The notes under the pieces are model-generated. The model searched no databases and had not been told where the DNA came from. It was given only the letters and a program-made list of their open reading frames with translations. The position numbers and the translations under genes are program-made. A stretch of 64,000 nt of DNA from Mycobacterium sp. NBC_00419 (GTDB taxonomy: Bacteria; Actinomycetota; Actinomycetes; Mycobacteriales; Mycobacteriaceae), in contig NZ_CP107931.1 of NCBI RefSeq assembly GCF_036023875.1, positions 1,860,001-1,924,000 on the forward strand, in the 5' to 3' direction. Below are positions 8,843 to 17,764 of the stretch, one piece after another. Each line of letters begins with the position of its first letter. Positions within the stretch are counted from its first letter, which is position 1.

Positions 8843-8885
8843 GCGTGCACGTTAGCGCCGGGGTGGCATCGGGTATAGGCGGGCC

Positions 8886-9314
8886 ATGGCAACTGTCGAC
8901 GTGTCGGTGCCCTCCGACGTGAACCCGCAGCGGGCGTGGGCGCTGGCGTCGGACCTGCAGCGGTTCGACGAGTGGATGACCATCTTCGCCGGCTGGCGTA
9001 GCCCGGTGCCGGATCAGATCAGCGAGGGCACCTGCGTGTCGTCGCTGATCAAGCTGAAGGGATTCCGCAACACCATCCGGTGGTGCGTGACCGGATACGA
9101 CGAACCGCACTCGATCGAGTTGGTCGGCACCGGCAAGCCCGGCATCACGATCGGCATCACCATGAAGGTCGTCGACGACTCACAGCGCACCTGGTTTCAT
9201 CTGATCGCCGACCTGTCCGGCGGCTTGCTCAGCGGGCCGGTCGGCCGGCTGGTCGCCCGGGTACTGGAATCCGATGTCCGCCGGTCGGTGACCAACCTCG
9301 CCGCGCTGGCCTGA
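8886..9314 (+). CDS. SRPBCC (polyketide cyclase-like) protein, Rv0910-like paralogue
   Basis: A 142-aa START/SRPBCC-fold protein with VSVPSDVNPQRAWALASDLQRFDEWMTIF at the N-terminus. It aligns by eye along its whole length with the Rv0910-like toxin at 48583-49029 (PxxAWxxASDLxRxxEWxTI, a WRS segment, GPxGxLVAxxLxSDxxxS near the end). Unlike that copy it has no small antitoxin gene beside it. The family binds hydrophobic ligands in a helix-grip cavity. ATG 8886, divergent from the crotonase over 43 bp. Confidence 0.82.
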   Translation: MATVDVSVPSDVNPQRAWALASDLQRFDEWMTIFAGWRSPVPDQISEGTCVSSLIKLKGFRNTIRWCVTGYDEPHSIELVGTGKPGITIGITMKVVDDSQRTWFHLIADLSGGLLSGPVGRLVARVLESDVRRSVTNLAALA

Positions 9315-9425
9315 CCCGCCGCTCGGCGCAGAACTCGATGCGTTCGGCGACAAATCGGCCGCCGATGAGACCTGCGACACCACACCGCGCTACGGTGCAT
9401 GCACCCAACGACGGGAGGAGCCGGT

Positions 9426-11297
9426 ATGGGCGCATATCGCGAGTTGTTCGACGCCAGTGTCGCCGACCCGGCGACGTTCTGGGCGCAGGCCGCCCGCGCG
9501 GTGACGTGGACGCGTGAGCCGCAGCGGATCCTCGACGACACCAATCCGCCGTTCTACCGGTGGTTCCCCGACGCGGAGCTCAACACGTGCGCCAACGCGC
9601 TGGACCGGCACGTCGCCGGTGGTCGCGCCGAGCAGCCGGCACTGATCTACGACTCCCCTGTCACCGGCACCAAGCGGGTCTTCACCTACCGCGAATTGCT
9701 CGATGAGACAGCACGTTTCGCTGGCGCCCTACGTTCACTCGGCGTCGGCAAGGGTGACCGCGTGGTGCTCTACATGCCGATGATCCCCGAGGCTGTGATC
9801 GCGATGCTGGCGTGCGCGCGGCTCGGCGCGGTGCATTCGGTGGTGTTCGGCGGATTCGCCGCACACGAACTGGCCACCCGCATCGATGACGCGCAGCCCG
9901 TGGTGATCGTGTCGGCGTCGTGCGGGATCGAGCCGACCCGCGTCGTCGAATACAAGCCGATGCTCGACCACGCCCTCGAGTTGGCGTCGCACAAGCCGGG
10001 TGCGTGTGTGATCGTGCAGCGCGACAGGCTGCGCTGCGACCTGGTCGACGGCCGGGATCTGGACTGGGCCGAGGTGACGGCTTCGGCGTCCCCGGTGGAT
10101 CCCGTGCCGGTAGCGGCCACCGATCCGCTCTACGTGCTGTACACCTCGGGAACCACCGGCAAGCCGAAAGGCATCGTGCGCGACAACGGCGGCCACGCCG
10201 TCGCCCTGTTGTGGAGCATGCGCCACATTTACGACATCGACCCGGGTGACGTGTTCTGGGCGGCCTCCGACGTCGGCTGGGTGGTCGGCCACTCCTACAT
10301 CGTCTACGGCCCGCTGCTGGCCGGCGCGACGACGGTGCTCTACGAGGGAAAGCCCATCGGCACACCGGATCCCGGCGCGTTCTGGCGGGTGGCCGCCGAG
10401 TACGGGGTCAAAGCGTTGTTCACCGCGCCGACCGCGATCCGGGCGATCCGCAAGGAGGACCCTGAGGGTTCGCACATCGACAGCTACGATCTGTCGTCGC
10501 TGAAGTACCTGTTCCAGGCCGGTGAGCGGCTGGACCCCGACACCTATGCGTGGGCGACGGCGAAGCTGGGTGTGCCGGTGGTCGATCACTGGTGGCAGAC
10601 CGAGACCGGCTGGGCAATCGCGGCCAATCCTGTTGGTATCGAGCAACTTGCGCTCAAGCCAGGCTCGCCGACGGTGCCGATGCCCGGGTACGACGTGCAG
10701 ATTCTGCAGGTCGACGGATCGCCGTGCGCACCGGGCGAAGAGGGTGCGATCTGCATCAGCCTGCCCTTGCCGCCCGGCACGCTGCCCACGCTGTGGGGCG
10801 ACGACGCCCGCTACGAGGCGTCGTATCTGTGCGAGCATCCCGGCTTCTACCTGACCGGTGACGGCGGGTACATCGACGACGACGGCTACCTGTTCGTGAT
10901 GGGACGCATCGACGACGTGATCAACGTTGCGGGACACCGGTTGTCGACGGGCTCGATCGAAGCGGTGCTGGCCGCACACCCGGCGGTCGCCGAGTGTGCG
11001 GTGATCGGGGTGGCCGACGAGATCAAGGGCCAGGTGCCGCGCGGGTTCGTCGTCCTCAAGTCCGGCGCGACGGCCGAGGGCCTTGCCAAGGAATTGGTGG
11101 CGTCGGTGCGCGACGAGATCGGCGCGGTGGCGTGTTTCCGATTGGTCGACGTGGTGCCGGCGCTGCCGAAGACCCGCTCGGGCAAGATCCTGCGCAAGAC
11201 GATGCGCGGTATCGCCCACGGTAAGGACGAGCCGATGCCCTCGACCATCGAGGACCCGGCGGTGCTGGAGACCTTGCGGCCGATCCTGCAGGGCTAG
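9426..11297 (+). CDS. acetyl/propionyl-CoA synthetase-type AMP-forming ligase
   Basis: A 623-aa adenylate-forming enzyme. The N-terminal ACAS domain (FWAQAARAVTWTREPQRILDD) places it with acetyl-CoA and propionyl-CoA synthetases rather than long-chain FadDs. The P-loop motif YTSGTTGKPKG, the motif WWQTETG, the hinge region GRIDDVINVAGHRLSTGSIE and the catalytic lysine in LPKTRSGKILRK are all present. It activates a short-chain acid through acyl-AMP. Domain features resemble PrpE/ACSS3 enzymes, but acetate cannot be excluded. ATG 9426 follows a strong GGGAGGAG ribosome-binding site. It overlaps the AraC remnant tail by 4 nt. Confidence 0.9.
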   Translation: MGAYRELFDASVADPATFWAQAARAVTWTREPQRILDDTNPPFYRWFPDAELNTCANALDRHVAGGRAEQPALIYDSPVTGTKRVFTYRELLDETARFAGALRSLGVGKGDRVVLYMPMIPEAVIAMLACARLGAVHSVVFGGFAAHELATRIDDAQPVVIVSASCGIEPTRVVEYKPMLDHALELASHKPGACVIVQRDRLRCDLVDGRDLDWAEVTASASPVDPVPVAATDPLYVLYTSGTTGKPKGIVRDNGGHAVALLWSMRHIYDIDPGDVFWAASDVGWVVGHSYIVYGPLLAGATTVLYEGKPIGTPDPGAFWRVAAEYGVKALFTAPTAIRAIRKEDPEGSHIDSYDLSSLKYLFQAGERLDPDTYAWATAKLGVPVVDHWWQTETGWAIAANPVGIEQLALKPGSPTVPMPGYDVQILQVDGSPCAPGEEGAICISLPLPPGTLPTLWGDDARYEASYLCEHPGFYLTGDGGYIDDDGYLFVMGRIDDVINVAGHRLSTGSIEAVLAAHPAVAECAVIGVADEIKGQVPRGFVVLKSGATAEGLAKELVASVRDEIGAVACFRLVDVVPALPKTRSGKILRKTMRGIAHGKDEPMPSTIEDPAVLETLRPILQG

Positions 11298-11746
11298 TCG
11301 GCGACCGGACGGTGGTTGCGTCGGTACTCGCGTGGACTCACGCCGTAGGTCCGGCGGAAGGCGCGGGTGAAGTTGGCTTGGTCGGGAAAGCCCCAAGTGG
11401 AGGCAATTTCGGCGATACTCGGCGGCTTCGCCAGTGGCCGCACCAAGTCGTCAGCGGCCCCGCTGAGCCGCTGCGAACGGATCCAGTCCGCCGGGCTGAT
11501 GCCTTGGCGCGACAGGATCAGATAGGTGTAGCGCTCCGAGATTCCATGCTCACGCGCGAGCCGGCCGATGGTGAGGTCCGGGTCGCGCAGGTGTGCCCTG
11601 AGGTACTGAACCAGCCTGACATCCAACGAATTGTGCAGTGAGTCGCGGGCGAGGTCCTCGTCTCCCGCAGTCGTGGTGAACAGCGCGCGGAGCAGTTCGA
11701 GCGTCGGCCGTTCGAGGGCATGACGTTCGGCGTCAGGCAGGTGCAC
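11294..11746 (-). pseudogene. AraC-family regulator remnant (C-terminal domain only)
   Basis: A 150-aa frame holding a complete AraC DNA-binding domain: LTIGRLAREHGISERYTYLILSRQG and SIAEIASTWGFPDQANFTRAFRRTYG, ending GVSPREYRR. The first about 40 residues (VHLPDAERHALERPTLELLRALF) resemble the end of an AraC_binding_2 sensor domain, which is about 200 aa in full-length relatives such as the one at 5962-6933. Upstream in frame a TGA occurs 11 codons before the GTG, and no sensor sequence is found before the divergent PAP2 gene. It is best read as 5'-truncated. A functional DNA-binding-only protein remains possible. Confidence 0.6.
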
Positions 11747-11841
11747 CCGACTTCGAGCTGAATCTCGCGGACCGCATCACCGCTCGACACTGAGGCGGAT
11801 CGAGCAGGGCACAGACGGATTCCGTCATACCCTGATCCGCA

Positions 11842-12561
11842 GTGACCGACATCGACACCACGAGGGCTGTGCTGGCTGCTGGGGCCGTGATCCTCGGCAG
11901 CGGCGCAGCGATCGGTCGTGGCCGCCTGGCGTTGGCCATGCTGGCTGCCGCATTGTTCACCGTCCTGGCATTTCTGGCGGTGGAGATCAATTCCGGGTGG
12001 ATGACATCGCTCGACGACTCCGCCTGGAACTGGTTCTACCGGCATCGATTCCACAGGTTGCGAGTCGATTCGCAGGGCCTTTTCAGCTATATCGGTCAGC
12101 CGGTCCCCTTCACCACCGCCGGCGTGCTCAGCGGCACATTGCTTGCCCTACAGGCTCGATCGGCGATGCGGGCTGTCGTTGTGATCGGCGGGGTCGGGGT
12201 TGGTGTGGCCGCCGAGGAGACGCTCAAGGCTGTGGTGAGCCGGACGCCCTCAACCCTCGCGACGTTGCACGACGGGTCGCTACTGGAGTACACGCATTCG
12301 TTCCCGTCCGGCCACGTCACCGCGTGCGGGACGCTGCTCGGGATGATCGCGGTATGCCTCGGCATCGGACGTAGTCGAGTCGCGCAAGCAGCGCTGGCAG
12401 TTCCTGCTGTGACCGGAGTCTTGTTCGTCGCCGTCCTGGCATTGCACAGCCGCGCCCACATCTTCACCGACGTCCTGGGCGGCATGGTTCTTGCCGCGGC
12501 CATCGTTGCCGCGGGCGCGTCCGCTCTGGGCCCACCGAAGCCCGGTCGCGTGCGGGCATAG
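11842..12561 (+). CDS. PAP2-family membrane phosphatase
   Basis: A 239-aa membrane protein with about six helices and the three phosphatase motifs of the PAP2 superfamily: K-x6-RTP (KAVVSRTP), PSGH (SFPSGHVTA) and a shortened third motif HSRAHIFTDVLGG. In the last motif the arginine and histidine are separated by one residue instead of the usual five. Such enzymes hydrolyse lipid phosphates such as phosphatidic acid or polyprenyl diphosphates on the outer face of the membrane. The GTG start at 11842 is divergent from the AraC remnant. Confidence 0.82.
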   Translation: MTDIDTTRAVLAAGAVILGSGAAIGRGRLALAMLAAALFTVLAFLAVEINSGWMTSLDDSAWNWFYRHRFHRLRVDSQGLFSYIGQPVPFTTAGVLSGTLLALQARSAMRAVVVIGGVGVGVAAEETLKAVVSRTPSTLATLHDGSLLEYTHSFPSGHVTACGTLLGMIAVCLGIGRSRVAQAALAVPAVTGVLFVAVLALHSRAHIFTDVLGGMVLAAAIVAAGASALGPPKPGRVRA

Positions 12562-12649
12562 CTGTCAAAGCTGCTCTGTGCGAGAACTTTCCACAGATCC
12601 TCATTGATCCACAGGGCGCCGATTCTTGTCGGTGGCCGGAGGTAGTCTT

Positions 12650-12665
12650 TCGAACATGCGTTCGA
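12650..12665. promoter_or_regulatory. LexA (SOS) box
   Basis: TCGAAC-ATGC-GTTCGA is a perfect palindrome-type match to the mycobacterial SOS box TCGAAC-N4-GTTCGA. It covers the ATG at 12656. A TAGTCT hexamer at 12643-12648 could serve as a -10 with transcription starting at about 12655-12656, putting the operator on the start site. Confidence 0.82.
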
Positions 12666-13993
12666 TCATGGCGGTTCTCGACGACCTCGACACCCTGGTC
12701 GCCGAACTCGCCGCCGCCGACCTCGACGCAGTGGAGGCGGTTCAGCGCTACCACGTCCTGGACCGCCTCGAAACCGCCCGACGCCGCCAGATCGCGATCA
12801 CCCACGATCATGTTGCCCGGCTCGAACACATCCCCGGTTGCCCACCACCACCGATCAGCCTGGCCGACATGCTGCGCATCAGCCGCACCGAAGCCCGCCG
12901 CCGCCTACGCGACGCCGAGCAGCTCGAGGCGCGCACCACCCTGACCGGCCAGCCACTACCGCCACTGCTGCCCGCCACCGCGACGGCCTGGCACGACGGC
13001 CTACTCGACGCCGAACACCTCCGCGTCATCCAGAAGTTCTTCCGCGACCTACCAGACCACGTCGGGCCCACCCAGATCGAGAAAGCCGAAGCCTCGTTGG
13101 CTGAACACGCCACGAGCCTGCGCCCCGACCAGCTCGAGAAAGTCGCAGCCCGCCTGGCGATGACCCTCAACCCCGACGGCACCTTCTCCGACGACGACCG
13201 CGCCCGCAAACGCGGATTCAGCTGGTGCGGCGGACAACGCCCCGACGGCATGAGCGTCGGCAAACTCATCGCCAACCCCGAACTCCGCGCCATGCTCGAC
13301 GCCTGGTTCGCCAAGTTCGCCGGCCCCGGCATGTGCAACCCCGCCGACCAAACCCCCACCGTCACCACCGAACCCAGCGCCGAGGTCGCCGAACGGGATG
13401 CCCGCAGCGTGCCCCAACGCCGGCACGACGCGTTAACCGCGCTGGTGCGCGGACAACTCGGCGATCCGAAACTCGGCCAACACAACGGACTACCGGTGAC
13501 CGTCATCGTCTCCACCACACTGCAGGACATTCAGGCCAAGACCGGACAAGCCGTCACCGCCGGCGGCACCCTCATCCCAATGTCCGACGTGATCCGCATG
13601 GCCACCCACGCCTACCACTACCTCGCCCTGTTCGACGGGGTCACCGGCCAAGCCCTCTGGTTGGGCCGCACCAAGCGTCTGGCCACCGGTGACCAACGAA
13701 TCATGTTGCACAACAAGGACCGTGGCTGTACCCGGCCCGGCTGCGACGCCCCCGGCTACCGCACAGAAGTCCACCACATCGACGAATGGGCCAAAGGTGG
13801 TCTGACCAACATCGACAAACTCACCCAAGCCTGCCCACCCGACCACAAACTGCTCGACGAAGGCTGGAGCGTACGAAAACGCGCCGACGGCACCACCGAA
13901 TGGATCCCACCACCACAACTGCCCTTCCCCGGCGCCGGCATCAACACCTACCACCACCCCGAACGACTGCTCGACGACCGCGAAGGGCCCTGA
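12656..13993 (+). CDS. 13E12 repeat family (DUF222) protein with HNH endonuclease domain
   Basis: A 445-aa protein. The N-terminal two thirds are DUF222-like (ADLDAVEAVQRYHVLDRLETARRRQ; ISRTEARRRLRDAEQL). The C-terminus is an HNH nuclease module with CTRPGCDAP, EVHHIDEWAKGG, TNIDKL and CPPDHKLL, including two cysteine pairs for a structural zinc. Members are multicopy in mycobacteria (REP13E12 family) and several are known to carry LexA boxes, as here. ATG 12656 would be leaderless and inside the operator; ATG 12668 (MAVLDD) is the alternative. The DNA target and role in the SOS response are unknown. Confidence 0.88.
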   Translation: MRSIMAVLDDLDTLVAELAAADLDAVEAVQRYHVLDRLETARRRQIAITHDHVARLEHIPGCPPPPISLADMLRISRTEARRRLRDAEQLEARTTLTGQPLPPLLPATATAWHDGLLDAEHLRVIQKFFRDLPDHVGPTQIEKAEASLAEHATSLRPDQLEKVAARLAMTLNPDGTFSDDDRARKRGFSWCGGQRPDGMSVGKLIANPELRAMLDAWFAKFAGPGMCNPADQTPTVTTEPSAEVAERDARSVPQRRHDALTALVRGQLGDPKLGQHNGLPVTVIVSTTLQDIQAKTGQAVTAGGTLIPMSDVIRMATHAYHYLALFDGVTGQALWLGRTKRLATGDQRIMLHNKDRGCTRPGCDAPGYRTEVHHIDEWAKGGLTNIDKLTQACPPDHKLLDEGWSVRKRADGTTEWIPPPQLPFPGAGINTYHHPERLLDDREGP

Positions 13994-14020
13994 GCCTTTC
14001 CCAGTGTGATGATGGTCGGC

Positions 14021-14644
14021 ATGGCAGTCAGCGTCGATGAGCTCTTGGTCGCCGACCCGGCGGACGCGTGGCGAGCCGCGGGATTCGAGGTCGACGCTGA
14101 TGGCGTGTGCCGGGTCGGCGGGGTTCGCATCCGCTTGGTCGGGCGCGACCGCGGCGCCGGCATCGTCGGGTGGTCGTTGCGTGGCGTCGATCGGACCGGC
14201 GACCTCGACGGCATCCCGACCACGGCCTCCGACACAGCACCCGCCGTCGCGGGCACGCACCCCAACGGCGTCACCGGGATCGACCACGTCGTGCTGCTCT
14301 CCCCCAATCTGGCCCGCACGGTCGAGTCGCTGGCCACGATCGGGGTGCTGCCCCGGCGGGAACGCGACGCGGAGATGGGCGGGCGGCCGATGCGGCAGAT
14401 CTTCTTCCGGCTCGGTGAGGTGATCGTCGAGGTCGTCGGCTCGCCGGACACGGCGGGTGAAGGCCCGTCCAGCCTGTGGGGCATCACCTACGTCGTCGAC
14501 GACATCGACGCGACGGCCGAGTTCTTCGGGGACAAGACCCTGCCGGTGAAGGATGCCGTGCAGCCCGGGCGCCGGATCACCACCCTGCGCCACGCTGACC
14601 TCGGGATCTCGGTGCGCTCGGCGATGATCTCGGCGCGCCGGTGA
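14021..14644 (+). CDS. VOC-superfamily (glyoxalase-like) protein
   Basis: A 207-aa protein. The C-terminal part is a vicinal-oxygen-chelate domain ([23 protein letters not shown], then [18 protein letters not shown], and [17 protein letters not shown]). The histidine of GIDH and the glutamate of VEVV are candidate metal ligands. The N-terminal about 80 residues ([24 protein letters not shown]) look like a degenerate first VOC half. The ATG at 14021 was preferred; ATG 14006 is possible. The reaction is unknown. It overlaps or abuts rnhA, suggesting joint transcription. Confidence 0.78.
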   Translation: MAVSVDELLVADPADAWRAAGFEVDADGVCRVGGVRIRLVGRDRGAGIVGWSLRGVDRTGDLDGIPTTASDTAPAVAGTHPNGVTGIDHVVLLSPNLARTVESLATIGVLPRRERDAEMGGRPMRQIFFRLGEVIVEVVGSPDTAGEGPSSLWGITYVVDDIDATAEFFGDKTLPVKDAVQPGRRITTLRHADLGISVRSAMISARR

Positions 14645-14679
14645 GCGACGCACCGCAGTTGGTGCCTATTCTCGCGGGC

Positions 14680-15153
14680 ATGCAAGACGACATCGTCGTC
14701 ATCCACACCGACGGTGGATGCCGCCCCAACCCGGGCCCGGGAGGCTGGGGCGCGGTGCTGCGCATGCGTGAGCACGTCCGGGAGATGTGCGGCGGCGAAC
14801 CCAGCCAGACCAGCAACAACCGCATGGAGCTGACGGCGCCGATCATGGCCCTCGAAGCGCTCACCCGCACCGTGAGCGTGCACCTCTATACCGACAGCAC
14901 CTACGTCCGCAACGGCATCACCAAGTGGGTGCATGGCTGGGAGCGCAACGGCTGGCTGACCTCCGCCAAGGAGCCGGTGAAGAACGTCGACCTGTGGCAG
15001 CGGCTGCAGCTCGCCTGCGCGCGCCACCAGGTCGAGTGGTTCTGGGTCAAGGGGCACTCCGGTGTCGGCGACAACGAGTTGGCCGACTCACTGGCGACCC
15101 GCGGTCTGCAGGAAGCCGTGGCATTGAGTTCCACTGGCATCCAAGGCTTCTGA
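14680..15153 (+). CDS. rnhA: ribonuclease HI
   Basis: A 157-aa type I RNase H, the usual length. Catalytic residues are all present: Asp11 (HTDGG), Glu50 (NRMELTA), Asp72 (YTDSTYV), the flexible-loop His126 (KGHSG) and Asp136 (NELADSLA). It cleaves the RNA strand of RNA-DNA hybrids, including R-loops and misincorporated ribonucleotides. ATG 14680 gives the standard N-terminus; a GTG at 14641 overlapping the VOC stop would add 13 residues. It converges with ligD, with 2 bp between stops. M. tuberculosis lacks a stand-alone copy here. Confidence 0.92.
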   Translation: MQDDIVVIHTDGGCRPNPGPGGWGAVLRMREHVREMCGGEPSQTSNNRMELTAPIMALEALTRTVSVHLYTDSTYVRNGITKWVHGWERNGWLTSAKEPVKNVDLWQRLQLACARHQVEWFWVKGHSGVGDNELADSLATRGLQEAVALSSTGIQGF

Positions 15154-15155
15154 CG

Positions 15156-17468
15156 CTACTTTTCGACTACCACCTCGGCCGGCTCCTTGTCCGAGCGCAG
15201 ACCCCGCCAGCTCGGGTGCCGCAGCCGCCCGTCGGAGGTCCACTCGCCGTAGCGCACTTCCCCGACCAACTCGGGACGCACGTAGGTGACGCCCTTGGTT
15301 TCCAGCCGTGGCAGCGGCGGGTCGAACGGTGACTCGTCGGTGTGCAGCGGCGCCAGAATGTCCTTGAGGCGGGCCAGTTCCTTGTCGGAGAAGCCGGTGC
15401 CGACCCGACCCACGAACCGCAGGCCGCCGTCTTCCGGTATGCCCATCAACAGCGCGCCAATTCCGCTGGAGCGCCCGCCGTTGCCTTCGCGCCAGCCGCC
15501 GATCACGATCTCCTGGGTGTTCCAGTTCTTGTCCTTGATCCATGCCGCGGACCGTCGTCCGGGTTGGTAGGTGGCGTCCCATTTCTTGGCGACGACACCT
15601 TCCCATTTCTTGCTTCGGGAGTACTCCAGCGCCGCCGGACCGTCACCGTGCAGCAGCGGTGGGACGATGAGATCGGTTCCCTGGGCGAAGGTTTCGAGGA
15701 TCTTACGGCGGTCGCGGTAGGTGGCGCGCAGCAGCGAGCGCCCGTCGAGACGCAGGATGTCAAACGCCCAGAACTCGATGCGGGTAGCCCGCACCCGGTT
15801 CTGCATCTCGCCGAAGTTCGGCACACCATCGGCATCCAGGGCCACCACTTCACCGTCGAGGATCACGTCATGCTCGGCGAGATCGGCTGCCAGTGAGGCT
15901 AATTGGGGATACTCGCCGGTGACGTCGCGCCCGCTGCGCGATTGCAGCCGCAACCGGCCGTGGTCGACTTCCACCAGCAGCCGGTAGCCGTCGAACTTGC
16001 CCTCGAACGCGTACTGGGCTTCGGTCAGCTTGTCGACCGAGCCGAGGGTGGCCAGCATCGGCTCGTAGTCCTGTAGGCGCGGGTCGGGTTGCTCCTTCAT
16101 CCGGTGCGCCAGCCACTGGTCACCCTTGGTCTGAATCAGGGCATAGCGTCCCGAGATCCGCTGCCCGTAGAGGTCGACGATCACCTCCCCACCCTTGTCG
16201 ACGCCGTCCCGGAACTTCTCCGCCGCATAGGTGCCGGAGTCCCAGATGATGACCTTGCCGCCGCCGTACTCCCCCTTCGGAATGTCACCGGAGAACGTGG
16301 CGTACTCCAGCGGGTGATCCTCGGTGTGCACGGCCAGATGGTTGACCGCCGGGGTGTCGGGCAGGTTCTTGGGAATCGCCCACGACACCAGCACGCCGTC
16401 GCGTTCCAATCGGAAGTCGTAGTGCAGCCGCCGGGCGTGGTGCTCCTGGATGACGAACCTGTTGTTCTCGCCCGCCGGAGCCGCCGGGCCGGCGACATTG
16501 GGCACGGCTGGTTCCGCCTTGGGCACCGGCTCCGGCGTCTTGGCCGAATCGCGCATGCTGCGATAGGTCGTCAGCCGGTCCTCCCGCGGCACATCGCCGT
16601 CGAGGCCGGCCAGCAGGTCGCCGTGCTCGGCCACCCTGGCGAGCACCTCGGTGTAGTCCAGGTGGCGCAACGCGGGATCACCGATCTCGTCCCAGGTGCG
16701 CGGCGCCGCCACGGTGGGGTGCCCGCGGCCACGCAGCGAATACGGCGCGATGGTCGTCTTGGCGGCGTTGTTCTGGCTCCAGTCCAGAAACACCTTGCCG
16801 GCCCGCAGGCTCTTGGTCATGGTGGCGGTGACCAGCGCGGGCATGCTCTGCTCCAGCTGTTGGGCCACCCGGCGGGCGAGCACCGCCGCGCCACTGCTGC
16901 TCACCGGTTCGGCCAGCGGCGCATACAGGTGCAGACCCTTGCTGCCGCTGGTGAGCGGGTAGACCGTCAGCCCGATGTCGTCCATCAGATCGCGCACGGC
17001 GTTGGCCACCTCGCACAGCTGCGGCATGGTGACACCCTCGCCGGGGTCGAGGTCGAAGACCAAACGCGTTGCCGGGCCTGGCTTTCCGGCCGAGGTAAAT
17101 CGCCACTGCGGCACATGGACTTCGAGGGCAGCCTGCTGGGCGATCCAGGCCAGACCCGTCGATGTGTCGATGATCGGGTAGGTGGTGGCACCGGAGCGGT
17201 GCACCACGGTCCCGCGGTCCAGCCAGTCCGGTGCCGAACTGGCGAGCTGCTTTTCGAAGAACGACGGCTCGTCGACGCCGTTGGGCCATCTCTTGCGGGT
17301 CACCGGCCGGCCGGCAATGTGCGGCAACATCACCTCGGCGATGGCGGTGTAGTAGCCGAAGATATCGGCCTTGGTGGTGCCGGTGGTCGGGTAGAGCACC
17401 TTGTCGGCGTTGCTCAGCGCGACGCGCGGACCTTCCGTCGCGTCCGGCGGCCACACCTGATTCACCAC
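15156..17468 (-). CDS. ligD: NHEJ DNA ligase/polymerase LigD
   Basis: A 770-aa multidomain repair enzyme. Order is polymerase/primase (about 1-300, metal-binding D139-L-D141 in VFDLDPG), 3'-phosphoesterase (about 335-480, QEHHARRLHYDFR at 341-353 and HTEDHPLEY), and ATP-dependent ligase (about 485-770, nucleophile Lys491 in EGKFDGYR). This Pol-PE-Lig order is the mycobacterial one. It fills in, trims and seals double-strand breaks together with Ku. GTG start at 17468. It is divergent from the secreted protein and ku, separated from ku by 296 bp. Confidence 0.95.
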   Translation of the reverse strand: MVNQVWPPDATEGPRVALSNADKVLYPTTGTTKADIFGYYTAIAEVMLPHIAGRPVTRKRWPNGVDEPSFFEKQLASSAPDWLDRGTVVHRSGATTYPIIDTSTGLAWIAQQAALEVHVPQWRFTSAGKPGPATRLVFDLDPGEGVTMPQLCEVANAVRDLMDDIGLTVYPLTSGSKGLHLYAPLAEPVSSSGAAVLARRVAQQLEQSMPALVTATMTKSLRAGKVFLDWSQNNAAKTTIAPYSLRGRGHPTVAAPRTWDEIGDPALRHLDYTEVLARVAEHGDLLAGLDGDVPREDRLTTYRSMRDSAKTPEPVPKAEPAVPNVAGPAAPAGENNRFVIQEHHARRLHYDFRLERDGVLVSWAIPKNLPDTPAVNHLAVHTEDHPLEYATFSGDIPKGEYGGGKVIIWDSGTYAAEKFRDGVDKGGEVIVDLYGQRISGRYALIQTKGDQWLAHRMKEQPDPRLQDYEPMLATLGSVDKLTEAQYAFEGKFDGYRLLVEVDHGRLRLQSRSGRDVTGEYPQLASLAADLAEHDVILDGEVVALDADGVPNFGEMQNRVRATRIEFWAFDILRLDGRSLLRATYRDRRKILETFAQGTDLIVPPLLHGDGPAALEYSRSKKWEGVVAKKWDATYQPGRRSAAWIKDKNWNTQEIVIGGWREGNGGRSSGIGALLMGIPEDGGLRFVGRVGTGFSDKELARLKDILAPLHTDESPFDPPLPRLETKGVTYVRPELVGEVRYGEWTSDGRLRHPSWRGLRSDKEPAEVVVEK

Positions 17469-17500
17469 CTCAACGTATTACCCGCTGCTACCGTGGACCA

Positions 17501-17728
17501 ATGACCAGGTGGGGCATCGGCGCGTTGCTGGTGGCAGCGGCGCTGTTCGGCGCAGCCCCGGCGAGCGCCGACCCGGAGATTCTGGTGCCCGCGTGCTCCG
17601 GCGATCAGACGCCGACGAACAGCAACTGCCAGTACGCGCCCGGCGGCCAGGGCTACATGGACAGCGCTCCCGGTGCGAACCCCGACGTACCGCTCGGACT
17701 GACACCGGGCACAGAGCCCGCGGTCTGA
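17501..17728 (+). CDS. small secreted protein, function unknown
   Basis: A 75-aa protein. A signal peptide MTRWGIGALLVAAALFGAAPASA is followed by a short mature region with two cysteines (PACSG, NSNCQY) that could form one disulfide, and a Gly/Pro-rich tail. It sits between the divergent NHEJ genes ligD and ku, 32 bp after the ligD start and 36 bp before ku, in the same direction as ku. Nothing in it suggests DNA repair. Similar short exported proteins are common in mycobacteria. Confidence 0.7.
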   Translation: MTRWGIGALLVAAALFGAAPASADPEILVPACSGDQTPTNSNCQYAPGGQGYMDSAPGANPDVPLGLTPGTEPAV

Positions 17729-17764
17729 CCCCTCAGGCCACCCTTAGGGCTGCATACTGGATGT

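Noticed and set aside
9735..11396. Open frame of about 553 codons opposite the acyl-CoA synthetase
   Set aside because: Antisense shadow; the synthetase motifs are on the plus strand.
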